From NCBI GenBank assembly GCA_900155495.1, contig FTLJ01000526.1:1-63229 (forward strand): 63,229 nt of DNA, written 5' to 3'. This document shows, piece by piece, positions 22,739 to 34,460 of the stretch. The position numbers and the translations under genes were made by a program. Numbering within the stretch: the first letter of the stretch is position 1; the number at the start of each line of letters is the position of its first letter. Source of the DNA: Porogramme epimiltina. Lineage: Eukaryota; Basidiomycota; Agaricomycetes; Polyporales; Polyporaceae. The notes beneath the pieces were generated by a model that saw only the letters and a list, made by a program, of their open reading frames with translations, did not search any database and was not told where the DNA came from.

Positions 22739-24268
22739 ATGTCCCACCTCCATGATCAACTGCTTAAGCGGCTATGCAATAATAGTCAAACGCTCGCGAA
22801 GGCGAAGGAAATCCTCCACGCTGCAGGCATTAGAACAGCACAGGGTTCTGGATACGAGCTTGGTCAGGGCGTGGGTGGTCTACCCGCTATATGTGCTTAC
22901 CTCGCCGCTGAAGAGTAAGTCAACCTTTCTATTACACGCGTACGTATTTGCGATACCAATAATATCCGCAACATAGATTAGGTGATACAGATATCTCTGA
23001 GAAAATATCGCAGAACGCGTCGTGCCTTAAGCCCAAGGTCTTCAAGACTACCTTGAACACCGTTCGTGCCGCCCTTGCAGCCGCAGCCGCCGCATCTTCG
23101 TCCAGGAAGTCGTCGCGGAATGTGACCTATCGACAACTTGTGGAGGAATACAAGTTCGGCCGGAAGGGTATGGTGGTGCAATGGATGGAGGACGCGGAGC
23201 GGACGCTCATGGAAAACCGAGAGATTCGCAGACGGAATGGGAGCGCGTATGACGCGATCACGTTGTCCGTGTTCTTTTGGACGTGCGGGCATATGCAGGT
23301 ACGTCAACCTTATCGCCTCGGAGGACGCGAACCGACTTCGCATGGCCCTGCAGAGCAAGAAGAAGATCAACACCACGACCCTGCTTGACCGGTATAATGT
23401 CTCGCGGGACCAGTTTGACCAGCTCACGGAGGCATTGCACGAGCTATGCACGGAAGTAGAGAGTGATATTAAGGAAACAATCGCCTCTCTCAAGACAGGG
23501 GGAACATCTACGGCTCAACCTAAAGGGAGGTCGACGAGAGCAACCTCCACCAAGGCGCCTCCCGAGGCCCCCCCTGCCGCCGAACTCACATTTCCACCTA
23601 TTAGGGCAAGTGTAGAGTCTTCACCGGCACCCATCCCACGATCCCCATCCAAGTCGCCGACCAAGTCCGCCCTGCGCGCACCTAGCGTCGGCCTCACGCC
23701 AACTAAAACACCCAATCACAAACGCAAAGTCGCGTTTGACGGGCCGATCCCGGAGGAGGACGAGGAGTTCGACGCGCTCGCAACTCCCTCTAAGAAGCGG
23801 CAGAAGCTCGCGTCGGAAGCCGTTGCGGCGTCGCCGCTGAAAGCCCTCCCGACGCCGCGCGCATCGGCGCGCCTTGCGGCGCATCAGCACGACGAAAAGC
23901 CCGAACGTGAACACCCGGCGCCATCGACGCCCCGTAGACAGCGCACGCTACCTCCGACGCCATCGTCGACACACTCTAACAGGTCTGCTCGCTCCGCCCG
24001 ATCGGGGACGGGGGCAGGTACTGGGAGTGTGCCATCGACGCCGAGGCGAAAGTCGGCACTGCCGACGGTGCATGAAGAGGGCCCGCCACGGCGCAGGTGT
24101 CGCCCCGTGTTCGCAGACCAGCAACAATGGCTAAGGGGGGATGCGCGGCTGGAGAGGGAGCTGCGGCCATGGGCTGACAAGTGGCGTGAACTCGTCAGGA
24201 GTGCGGGTGGAGACGTGTGGAAGGCGGCTGGGATGGCCAGGAGCGCCGAGGTGAGAGTCGGGAAATGA
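22739..24268 (+). CDS. ORC6: Origin recognition complex subunit 6 homologue
   Basis: Subunit of the complex that marks replication origins and loads MCM. The N-terminal cyclin-like fold reads GQGVGGLPAICAYLAAEE, then ASCLKPKVFKTTLNTVRAAL, typical of Orc6. The second fold reads VTYRQLVEEYKFGRKGMVVQ, AYDAITLSVFFWTCGHMQ and, after a 54-nt intron, SKKKINTTTLLDRYNVSRDQ. The C-terminal half is low-complexity with basic clusters (SKKRQK, NHKRK) and seven full CDK consensus sites (SPSK, SPTK, TPTK, TPSK, SPLK, TPRR twice). The end WADKWRELVRSAGGDVWKAA may be the short C-terminal helix used to contact other Orc subunits. The assignment rests on family pattern; the protein is longer than the animal homologue. 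Confidence 0.8.
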
Positions 24269-24501
24269 AGGATTCAAATTCTCGGTATGACGGACTATTC
24301 TCACTGGATTCTAGATACGTTGTAACGGGTCTGTATTATAATATGTAGCGGTCTCTCGATACATACAAGTACATGCAGGAGCAATATTCCAAACTAGATT
24401 GTCGAAACTAGATGGAGCACAAGCTATTCGGTAGGAGGGTCGGAGACGAATTCCTCGATATCAGTCAAAACCAGCATTTCATTTTAGGGACAGGAAGAGC
24501 G

Positions 24502-25432
<931 letters not shown>

Positions 25433-25656
25433 GGTGGTGGATGGTTGGGAACGCGGTGAATAAGCCTGGCGGCTTGAGTTGGCCTGTACTCGTGCCACCG
25501 CAGTGCGGGGAAGCTATCTCGCACGATCACGCGCACGACGCGTCTCTTGAAGCGCGTCGTGACTCTCAATGCACGCCGGAAGGGCGCGAACTGGTGTACG
25601 ATACCTTGTCCCTAGACTATACTCACTTCTTCCATCTGCAGCATAGTTCGCCACAG

Positions 25657-27311
25657 ATGTTGTACAAAGGCGACTTCGTTCACACTATTGCGCTAGGGAA
25701 TCTAGAGATATTACACAATTATCTTCTACGTGGGTCACTAACTTCCGAAACATTCCTTATCGTATTGAATAGTCAATACCTAGGTATAAATGCTGAAGGG
25801 TTCATCGATTACTTTGCCAATGCTACGTGCGCCGAATCGCTTGCGCTTCTCGAGCAAGAGGACCCCACCATCATACCGTTGGGTTCCTTCTTACTTCCGA
25901 CGTTTTGCGACCTACACCTTCACGCACCCCAGTTTCTCTATCAAGGCACGGGGTTGCACCTTCCGCTCATGCAATGGCTGAACGAATACGCATTCAAAGC
26001 CGAAGAAAGGTTGGATGGAAATCCCCAGCTCGCAGAGACCGTGTACAAACGCCTCGCTACCCGTCTCCTGGAGCATGGCACCGGTGCGGTTCTCCTCTTC
26101 GGCACGATCAAGACCGAAACCAAGTGCGTTGTGCACGTCTGCAACGTGCAGTATGCTTGAGAAGAATGGGTGCTGATGCCGAGCCACGCAGCTTGATTCT
26201 TGCCAAGGTCATGCAAGAAGCAGGGATACGTGCATTCGTGGGCAAACTCTCAATGGATATATCATCGCGACCCACGTACATCGAATCTTCCGCCAGCACG
26301 TCTCTAGCTGCCGCCAAGGCGTTCTGTGACCGCTGCCTGGACGTTTCGGCCGACCTCCCGACGCACGAGCGGCTTGTTGAGCCTGTGCTCACACCGCGCT
26401 TCGTCCCCACCTGCTCCGATGACCTTCTTACCGGACTTGGCGCCCTCTCTGCCGAAAAGGACCTCCGGATTCAGAGCCACATGGCTGAAGCTCACGATCA
26501 AGTCCAATGGGTCCTCTCTGAGCGCGGCGCGGACGATATGGACATCTTCAAGCGCGTAAGTGCTCACATCCATTCGGCCAACCCACCTGAAACTCACTCT
26601 CTTGACATCCCACCCTCTTCATTCCAGCATACCCTCCTCACGCCGCGTACGGTTCAAGCGCACTGTACATTCCTCACGCCGCCTGCGCTGAAGGATCTTT
26701 CCGCGACCGGCACGGCTGTTGCCCATTGTCCCCTATCGAACGCCTACTTCTCCGCGGCGCCGTTCCGCCTGCGTGAGGTGCTCGACGCGCGCGTGCGCGT
26801 CGGGCTCGGCACGGACGTCGCGGGAGGGTACTCGATAGACATCATGAGCGCAATGCGACATGCAGTTGCCGTGTCACGCATGCGTGAGGGCGCGCGAGTC
26901 CTCGCGCGGACGGGTGGGAATGAGGGCGCAGGCGCAGACGAGGACGAGGACCGGCCTCTCTCGATCAATTGGATGGACGCGCTGTTCCTCGCTACAAGAG
27001 GTGGGGCGGAGGCCTTAAACCTCCCCAAGGGGAGCGGCGCGTTCGTTATCGGAGCGCCATTTGACGCACAGTGTAGTAAGTTATTTCCCCTACGCTCATG
27101 CAACCCCCGACGCGAACTACTGACGCCACTAGTACGAGTCTTCGACGCGGTCACGGGTGAAGGTGTCGGGCCAATCGACTTCTTCGAAGACCCGCGGCCA
27201 AGTGGTTTGACCATGGAAATGATTGAAAAATGGTGGTGCATTGGGGATGCTCAGAATAGAAATGGATTGTGGGTCCAAGGTAAGTCTGTGGGGAAGATAT
27301 CCTCGGGATGA
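25657..27311 (+). CDS. GUD1: Guanine deaminase
   Basis: Zinc amidohydrolase converting guanine to xanthine and ammonia in purine salvage and catabolism. Metal-site motifs are present in order: DLHLHAPQF (HxH), IQSHMAEAHD, VQAHCTFL and GLGTDVAGGYSIDIMSAMRH. Other typical blocks are FLLPTFCDLHLHAPQFLYQG, LPLMQWLNEYAFKAEER and ATRGGAEALNLPKGSGAFVI. The start at 25657 (MLYKGDFVHTIALGNLEIL) is conserved in style. An intron at 25730-25783 is 54 nt and stop-free, and its removal gives LLRINAEGFIDYF. Another intron near 27074 precedes VRVFDAVTGEGVG. The last exon reads through WVQGKSVGKISSG to 27311. A GTAAGT within it could instead splice to 27358, with a stop at 27362. Confidence 0.93.
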
Positions 27312-27449
27312 GACCGCAGGCGGTGGAAATAGTTGTATACACGAGAATCATCTGCAGTATAATACAAGCCCTACATTACGCCCAGGAATGAATCTACCTC
27401 CAACCCCAACGCAGCACATAGCGATGAGAAAGCCCCGAGACAAACGACA

Positions 27450-28721
27450 TCAATCAACTTTCTCCGCCTTCTCGAGCTCCTCCCAAGACGATAGTCCAAT
27501 GACTTCTGGCAACCCAGCCCATATCCGCTCCCGCAGCTTGATTATATCGTGCTTGAACGCTCTTCGACACTGAGCGCACACGTTGGGGTCCTCCGAAAGC
27601 TCGTTGATGACCTGAACTGTGTAGTGTAGGGGGCCTGTGCGAAGAACCCACGACCGCTCGAGACGTGTGCCCAGCCGTATGAACCCCTTCTGGCACAACC
27701 CGGGCTGTCCAACACACGTCTTCGCAGGCGCGCGGTGGCTGCAGCTCTGCCGGATGAACTCTTGGGTGACCTGGAGTCGATGCTGGTACATGAGTGTGTA
27801 CGCCTGCAGATCGCGCGGAGAGAGTTCGCTAGACGGGCGCGAGGGGTGCTCAACGAGGAGTTTGGGGTGATCGGCTTGGAGGAGCTCGGAGAGGGAGTAG
27901 ATGGAGAGAAAGTAGATTGCGGCGGGGACGACGATGTCGACGTGCGTCTCGCGTGCGAGGTTGAGAACGTGGAGCGGGTGCACATACGGGTACGTGAGGT
28001 CGGCGATTAGAGGCGCGTTCACGGCGCGTTCGATGAAGCGGTCGTGACTTTGTAGCGTTCGCGGCCACGTCTGTAGGAGATGTTGGATGGCCTGTCGCCG
28101 GAGATGTGCGATGAAGTATTTCGTCGACAATCGGAGGATGCCCGCGACGTAGTAGAAGTCTTCAATGCCACGGTGTTGAAATGACCTGAAATAAAGTTGA
28201 GGAGCATAAAGGAAGGAACAAGCAGAACGTTTATTGTTGAGTTGTAGTCGAGGATTGAAAAAGAGGTGCGGGCGACGCACCGCGCGCAGGACTGACACTC
28301 ACGGTCCGTCATAAAGAGCACGGATGAGTGCACTGAGCTCAACGGGGCGGTCGTGCATGCGCACAACCTGGCACCCATCTATCGTTTCCACCACTTCGGC
28401 CATAGGTGGGGGTAATTCGAACATCGATTGGAATATTTCGGAGTGTCGCGCGAGGACCCCACGGTGGACTTTAAACGCGACTGTAGTGTCCGAATCGGCG
28501 CCATCGGTAAAGACGACAATGTTGCCATCATTGAACCAAGGTTCTCCACGTTGCTCTTCTGGTATTGTACCTCCGTACGGCATCAATCCAGACACCGAGG
28601 GTTGAGTGTAAGGGAGGGGGGAAGAGAAAGGCGAAGCGAAGCGCGAGATGCCGTAGCTGGTCGGGGTCAAGTAGTAGTAGCCGTAAACGCCGGGCCGACC
28701 CTGCGTACTCTTCTCCGCCAT
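27450..28721 (-). CDS. BTB/POZ domain protein
   Basis: Two exons. The first, from Met 28721, has a Tyr/Pro-rich start, then the BTB core: DGNIVVFTDGADSDTTVAFK, VHRGVLARHSEIFQSMFELP and VVRMHDRPVELSALIRALYD. The second continues FYYVAGILRLSTKYFIAHLR, AIQHLLQTWPRTL and Leu-rich helices, with a cysteine pair (PNVCAQCRRAF) near the end. The architecture is that of the large agaricomycete BTB family, which lacks Kelch or zinc-finger partners. BTB domains mediate dimerisation or Cul3 binding, and the specific role is unknown. It shares a 112-bp divergent promoter with MON1. Confidence 0.85.
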
Positions 28722-28833
28722 CGACTACATCGCAGCTGCGACTGCTACCATCACTTCTACTACCGCTTCCTGTGTTTAGTGTCATCGAACATCTTTGAGC
28801 ACACTCTAGTAATGGTCTAGGTCAAGAGGAAGA

Positions 28834-31306
28834 ATGCCAATGTCGACTACACCACACTCCAGTGCACCATCCCGTATACCCTCTCGCTCGGGCACTCCTC
28901 TCCCCCACCGCTCGCCTTCTCGATTCGCTTCACCGCCCACATTACGATCATCGCCTTCTGTCTCATCCCTCAGAGTATACAGTCATGGGTCATCGGGAGC
29001 TGGCTCGCCAGCCATGAGGCCGGACGATACAGAGAGCGGCAGCTCTTCCTCCATTGCGGAAGGCATTTTGGTCCAAGAGCCGGACGCCGAGGTTGACATC
29101 ATTGGCGGAGAACAAGGCAACGCAAGCGGCATAGTTGAGTCTCGTGCAGGGAACGAGGAATCTAAGAAGAGCCTTCGAGACCAGCTGAGGAGGACGCTCA
29201 GCAAGAAGGAGTCATTCACCGGTGCGTCGCGTTATTGCTCTCTACACGAACAAAACTGACGATATGCGGACATGACAGATATCTCTGCCTTTAAGAGAAG
29301 GCACAGTGAGATGTCAGCAATGCGAGAGGTCACTCATATACCAGGTAAGAGGTGACGAAGGTATCAGGATGAACTAGTATTGAACGCACGTAGGACGATA
29401 TGTTCCCCGCCAATATTTTGTACTTACGGATGCCGGAAAGCCTGTGTTTGTGAGGTGCACAACATACTTATCTTTCAAGCAGCGTATATTGTCTGACGTC
29501 TCCTAGTGATCCAGACGCCAATTCCGACAGTGTCACGTCCATGTTTGGTGTCATTCAAGCACTGGTGTCGATATTCTTGGACGACAACGACAAGCTGCGA
29601 TGCATAAATGCTGGAGACATGCGCATAGTGTTCTTGCTGCGACCACCACTATATTACGTCTGCGTTTCTTCATGGGGTGAACCAGAATCAGTCGTCAGTC
29701 GTTACCAGTTGTGGGGCACATTCACATATGCTAATTATTGCGAAGCAAGGCCAGATCTCACCTCGAATACCTCCATTTGCAAATTTTGAGTGTCGTATCG
29801 GCCGAGCAATTGAGACGAATGTTTGAGCAACGTCGAAACTTTGACCTCAGACGTCTTCTCGGAGGTACGTCGCTGTGGTATCGAGAAGATTGGACAATTA
29901 TTCATCTTGAGCACAATAGGCGCGGAGCCATTCCTTTATTCATTGTTAGCCAGGATGGAGTGGGACTTAGCTATGAGCACATCCTCTCTACAATGTCTCA
30001 AACTGGATCCTGCTTTGAGAAAGTCGGTTGCGGACATTCTCGTTCCCACATTAAAGATCAAGGTTTGTCCCCCTTTCCTCCCCTTGTTAGGATGTGCATT
30101 TCCTCACTGCCTTCCGCAGGACATGCTCTATGTTATTCTCATTGCTCAGGGACGTGTTATTACCTTAGTGCGACCTAGGAAGCATTCTATCCATCCTTCA
30201 GGTGAATTCGTTCATACACACAACACGCATACACGTCGTTGACTGCACCCTCCCAGATCTGCATATTTTGATCAACACAATCCACTCCCCCTCCATCCTC
30301 AACAACTCCGCCGCAGCGTCCTGGTTACCCGTCTGCCTTCCCAAATTCAACGCCTCCGCATTCGTCAACGCATACGTCATGTTCCTCCCTCGCAGTGATT
30401 CAAGCAGTACCCCACAGAAAGCCCTGTCGGATAAAGACACTGCGAGCACACATACAAGCACCGAAGAAGCACCCGCCCAAGGAACGGCCGAAGACGCCAC
30501 CGCTGCTGCTAGCCTCAGCCCCAGCTCCTCAACTAGCCTTTCTGGGATAGCACCAACGCGCCCAGCGGAGATCGCACTCGTTGCCGTGAGTGGCAACGCC
30601 AACTTCGAGGCTGTACGGGGGTGGTGTGATACCGTGTCCAGGGTGAGTGCCCCCCTCTATCTTCAAAGTTTATTGCACCCGTGGAGCACTCACTGCGCTA
30701 CCTAACGCCCCGCGCTGTGCAGAAACTGGAGGCCGGCGGCCTCTCGAACCGGCTCGCGAAGGCAATCGCCCAGGGTGACACCGAGTATTCGGTCGCGCGC
30801 CTCGGCATTCCTGGCCTGCGGCACTTCATGTACAAGTCGCGCTCGCATATCCAAGTCACGATGCCCACGTTTGAAGAACCTTACGACAATGCGAATGATA
30901 AGCGCAGGTGAGCCAACCATCATACCGCTAGCTCAAGGCCGAAGAACGCTCTCGCTGATCACCACCACCACTTGCATAGGCTCATCACGCTGTACCAGAC
31001 CTTATTCGACGCGATCCACGGGAAGTCTGGCCAGGAACGCACACTGAAGCTGCAATATATCCGGACGAGCCAGGAGAGCGTGATGGGATGGGTGAGTGCG
31101 CTTTGAGGCGCCAGGGGTTCTACTTACTATCAGGGCTGACGAATGTTCCTTGTGTCTTCCCCCAGCTAACCCAACCGTTCGAACTATATCTCTCGCTCTC
31201 CCCCCGTTTACCGAAGAGCGCCGCCATCAACGCCGCCAACTCCGTTGCCCGTTGGGTGCAGAAGGAGGAGAAGCAGCTCTTTTTGAGGGATGCGCCTGTA
31301 TTTTAG
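28834..31306 (+). CDS. MON1: Vacuolar fusion protein Mon1
   Basis: With Ccz1, Mon1 is the guanine-nucleotide exchange factor for Rab7/Ypt7 on late endosomes and vacuoles. The N-terminus (about 130 residues) is Ser/Pro-rich and disordered. Then come the longin-type blocks: YVPRQYFVLTDAGKPVF, MFGVIQALVSIFLDDNDKLR, DMRIVFLLRPPLYYVCVSSW, EYLHLQILSVVSAEQLRRMF and NFDLRRLLGG. Next are DMLYVILIAQGRVITLVRPR, DLHILINTIHSPSILNNSAA, WLPVCLPKFNASAFVNAYVM and, at the end, FELYLSLSPRLPKSAAINAA with WVQKEEKQLFLRDAPVF. About eight introns interrupt it. Motifs follow Mon1 from end to end, so the gene looks complete. Confidence 0.94.
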
Positions 31307-32224
31307 TATTTGCAGGGGCCGGGCATGTGCGGGACTCGTTGAGGCTCTCCTTCGTATGGCAGAATGACAACGTCGTTGTTCCACGCAAGTGCGCCGGGTT
31401 ATCTCAGCGTTCGAACGACTATTAGATATGACAGTGGTGAGACTGGTCCGATCTTTTGGGTCTTCTGTGGGTCGTTACATGTTTTTGTTATTTTGTACAC
31501 ACAAATGCCATATTTTTTTCGTATCTCGTTTCGTAGAGCAAGGACGCGTGGGTCACATGTTTTTGTTCCCGCTGCGGACGCCTTAAACCCAAACACAAAG
31601 GCCCGTTCCGCGGTCTCGTCAACTCATCACGCTACTCTAACAGGGAAAGTCGACGAGGTTACGGATATGGGGAGGTCTGGGATTGGAGTCAGTCGCTATA
31701 CAACGAACAATCAAGTATTTGCGCACCAGTTGATGCTTCCTATTCCTGGCCATCGACAGTGAGGGGCGAATGATTTAGGGCACGTCGGGCAGTCAAGTGC
31801 ATGAGACAGAAGACCAGTGCCACAAGTACCAGAGTGTGTCGATGGGGGAAGTAGGAAGAATAAAGTAAGGATCCTTCGTGTGAGGGTATGTAGGAAGCGA
31901 CGCGGCCACTGTGGGGAGGCAGACTAGCAGCGCAGCATCCTGAAGTAAGAGGCGGGGTTTATATAGACGTCGTTAAATGATCCGTGTGGGTGTATGATGT
32001 TGTAGAGTTCTTGAGTAGATGTGTAGAGATGAACTTAAGGAGAGCCAGTCGCGAGAGAAAGAGCATCAACGAAGTGGCGGCCGCGGCCAGGGCTAGCACA
32101 AGGTAGAGCCGAAGGGGGGTGTAACGATGTTGGACTAGGCCAAGATAATGAAGACGAGAGGCCCAGAGATCCGCTTAGGATAGATGCGTCCACATAGCGT
32201 CTTCTAGATATGTCATCGTTAGAT
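31307..32224. other. Convergent intergenic region after MON1
   Basis: It lies between the 3' ends of two genes. ORFs such as plus 31364-31762 have no motif and odd composition. No repeat or RNA gene was recognised. Confidence 0.5.
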
Positions 32225-33809
32225 TTAGAGGCTGTAGTCACGGTTGCGGTTCGCCTTGCGGAGGAGACCGTAGAAGAACCCCTGACGATGGGAAGATCGA
32301 GCACCCTCAGGGCTGTTCTCAGCGAAGAACTGCTGACAAGCGCGCTCGTCTTCGTCTATGGATGAAGGCGATGATGAAGGCTGCTCGGGGGTTGAAGCTT
32401 CGGGGGAGACCGAGGTGGGTGGGGAGATGTCGTCAACCAAGGAGCTAGGAGAGCCAGCAGTGGCAGAAGTAGAGGCTGGAGAAGACGACTGAGACGAGCG
32501 AGACATCGGGAGCCATGGCGGGGTAGTGCTGATAATTGGAACGTTAGTTTGAACGGGCGACTCGTCAAGAGACGGGGGTGATTGGGCGTCCTCAACGGCG
32601 TCAAACCACTGTTCCACATTGTCGTCTCCGCTATCGTCACAATCCTCCTCTAGAAGCTCCATCGATGGGAGCGAACCTCCAGAAAGGACCTCGAAGCGTC
32701 TTGACGCTGCAGCTGTCGCCACCATAAGCCTCCCATCGTCCAGCCCGGCCAGGTCCCTCGGCTCCGAGCGAGGATGGAAGCACTTTGAAGGAGTCGAAGC
32801 CACCCATGACGTAGACGGCCATAAAGGTGCGATTGGATCCCCTATTTCGGAGAGAGGTAGTTTCGTATGCATAGGGTGCTCCATTACGAGAATTGAGGAA
32901 GGCGTAGGGACATGCTCGTTTTGTTGCTTCAGAGGCGGGTCTGATGAAACCTCTGCAAGATGTCTGATATGGTGACCCACCTCTCTGATCGTGAATGCTC
33001 CTCGCGCAGAAGCGATTAGACCGTTCGGCTTGTGCTCAAAAGCGGACGGCGGTCCAGCCAACTTGCATGTGCGCGTGTAAGGCTTGGCCCTTGCGCGAGT
33101 GCCACGGACGACCTTAGAGCCTTCACGCGCCCTCTTTAGGTCAATGGAAGGATTTCTGCCTTCCAAACCCTTCTGGAGGATGTGCGGGATGGCTTCCTTG
33201 ATCTCGATCTTGGCCGGGGAGGCAGGCTCGAGGATCACGGTGTCTTTGGTGACGGGCTTAAAGGTGAACACCACCGACGAAGTAACAAACGGGACGGTAA
33301 CGGTGTTGGCGCGGAGACTTGATAGGTTCCGGGACGCCCGCTTGAGGAAATCGTGACGTTTCTAAAAACTCGCCGAAGAGCGACGCCGACTAATGTCAGC
33401 CTCTTAGAGAATGGGGCAGAGGAAGCACAGGAACACGTACCTTGATGCCTTCCGTCTGAAGACGACGGCGCGACCTGTTCTTGAGTTCGCTTATGGTCAG
33501 CTTCTGGAGACGTGCACGAATCTGTTGCAAATACTAGTGAGAGGGTAGCCCGAAAACCAAACAAAAGAGTAGTAGTTGAACCTGCTCAACGTCCTCGTCG
33601 GTGCGCCTGCACTTCTTCGCCTTCCGAGGGTAGTGGTCCTCGTCGATGAGACAGAGAGGGCCGACGTCGAGTTGGTCGACCTTACGGCGTATCCCTGCAA
33701 GGGGTAAGGGGGTGTCCAAGTCCATAATATCCCTACCGTTACGGCGTCGCGGAAGGCCGAGGCGAATAACGGGCAGTGGCGAAGGGCGAATGGACGTCAG
33801 AGACAGCAT
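32225..33809 (-). CDS. Unrecognised Ser/Pro-rich protein, probably nuclear
   Basis: Three or more exons join cleanly. Exon 1 (Met 33809) reads MLSLTSIRPSPLPVIRLGLP and has PRKAKKCRRTDEDVEQ. Exon 2 reads IRARLQKLTISELKNRSRRR and LQTEGIK. The long last exon starts KRHDFLKRASRNLSSLRANT and contains FKPVTKDTVILEPASPAKIE, KEAIPHILQKGLEGRNPSID and then a Ser/Pro/Asp-rich stretch (for example SGDDNVEQWFDAVEDAQSP) to 32225. Several basic clusters suggest a nuclear protein. I recognise no domain. Clean splice phases and a conserved-looking N-terminal third argue that it is a real gene. Confidence 0.65.
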
Positions 33810-34460
33810 GGTGGGTGAGCCGGGTTATACTAGTAGTGGGCGGAGTGTGGTGAACGGTGGTAGCGCGGAGGTAGGGGGGATGTTGCAGCCTGAGGAAGAG
33901 AAGGGTGGCTTTGGACTATGGCGAACACCCGGCGGCGGGCAAGTCACTTGAGGCTGGCGAGACGATCGACGTGTGTGTCGGTGTCATCCTCTCCTTTTCC
34001 TACTCGGCTCCGGAGAGCGTGACCCACCTCTGAAGTCTTCACAAGGGCTAGGCATATGCCTGGTGATTCTCCGGCGCACTCTAGAAGCTGACGAGTTACG
34101 TGCACAGGGTGGACCCGCTGAAGTCAGTGCCGGACATTGTTGATGTCGAATATATACAGTCTTGAAGATGTCGCGCTAGTACTCCTTGTCATACAGTGTT
34201 GGCAGCACGGAAAACGCCGTTGCCTATGTTGTGGGCGGAAGAAAGCCGAGGTGGGCGCTCTGCAAGCCGAAGGGAGATTCAAGTGCTCGGTTTTCCATAC
34301 CGGCCGCTGGCAGTGGGCGTGGCAGCCTGGCTTGTACGAATGGAGGGTGGCCCATCTGTTGGCTTTGAGTGCCGGCGCACACCGGCAGCATATCTCGAAC
34401 GTCCGTTAAACAGTACAATGTTCGATGGAATACAGTATATGCTACACTTCAAGATCAATT
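33810..34460. other. Intergenic region between UFD2 and the downstream minus-strand gene
   Basis: Promoter of the unrecognised gene and 3' region of UFD2. The overlapping ORFs at 34137-34460 lack motifs and I take them as noncoding. Confidence 0.45.

Noticed and set aside
27312..27362. Alternative last exon of guanine deaminase
   Set aside because: A GTAAGT donor and a CTGCAG acceptor would give a slightly shorter end, but the unspliced WVQGKSV end resembles the family better; kept only as an alternative.
31364..31762. Plus-strand ORF after MON1
   Set aside because: No recognisable motif, follows the MON1 stop directly and probably lies in its 3' UTR.
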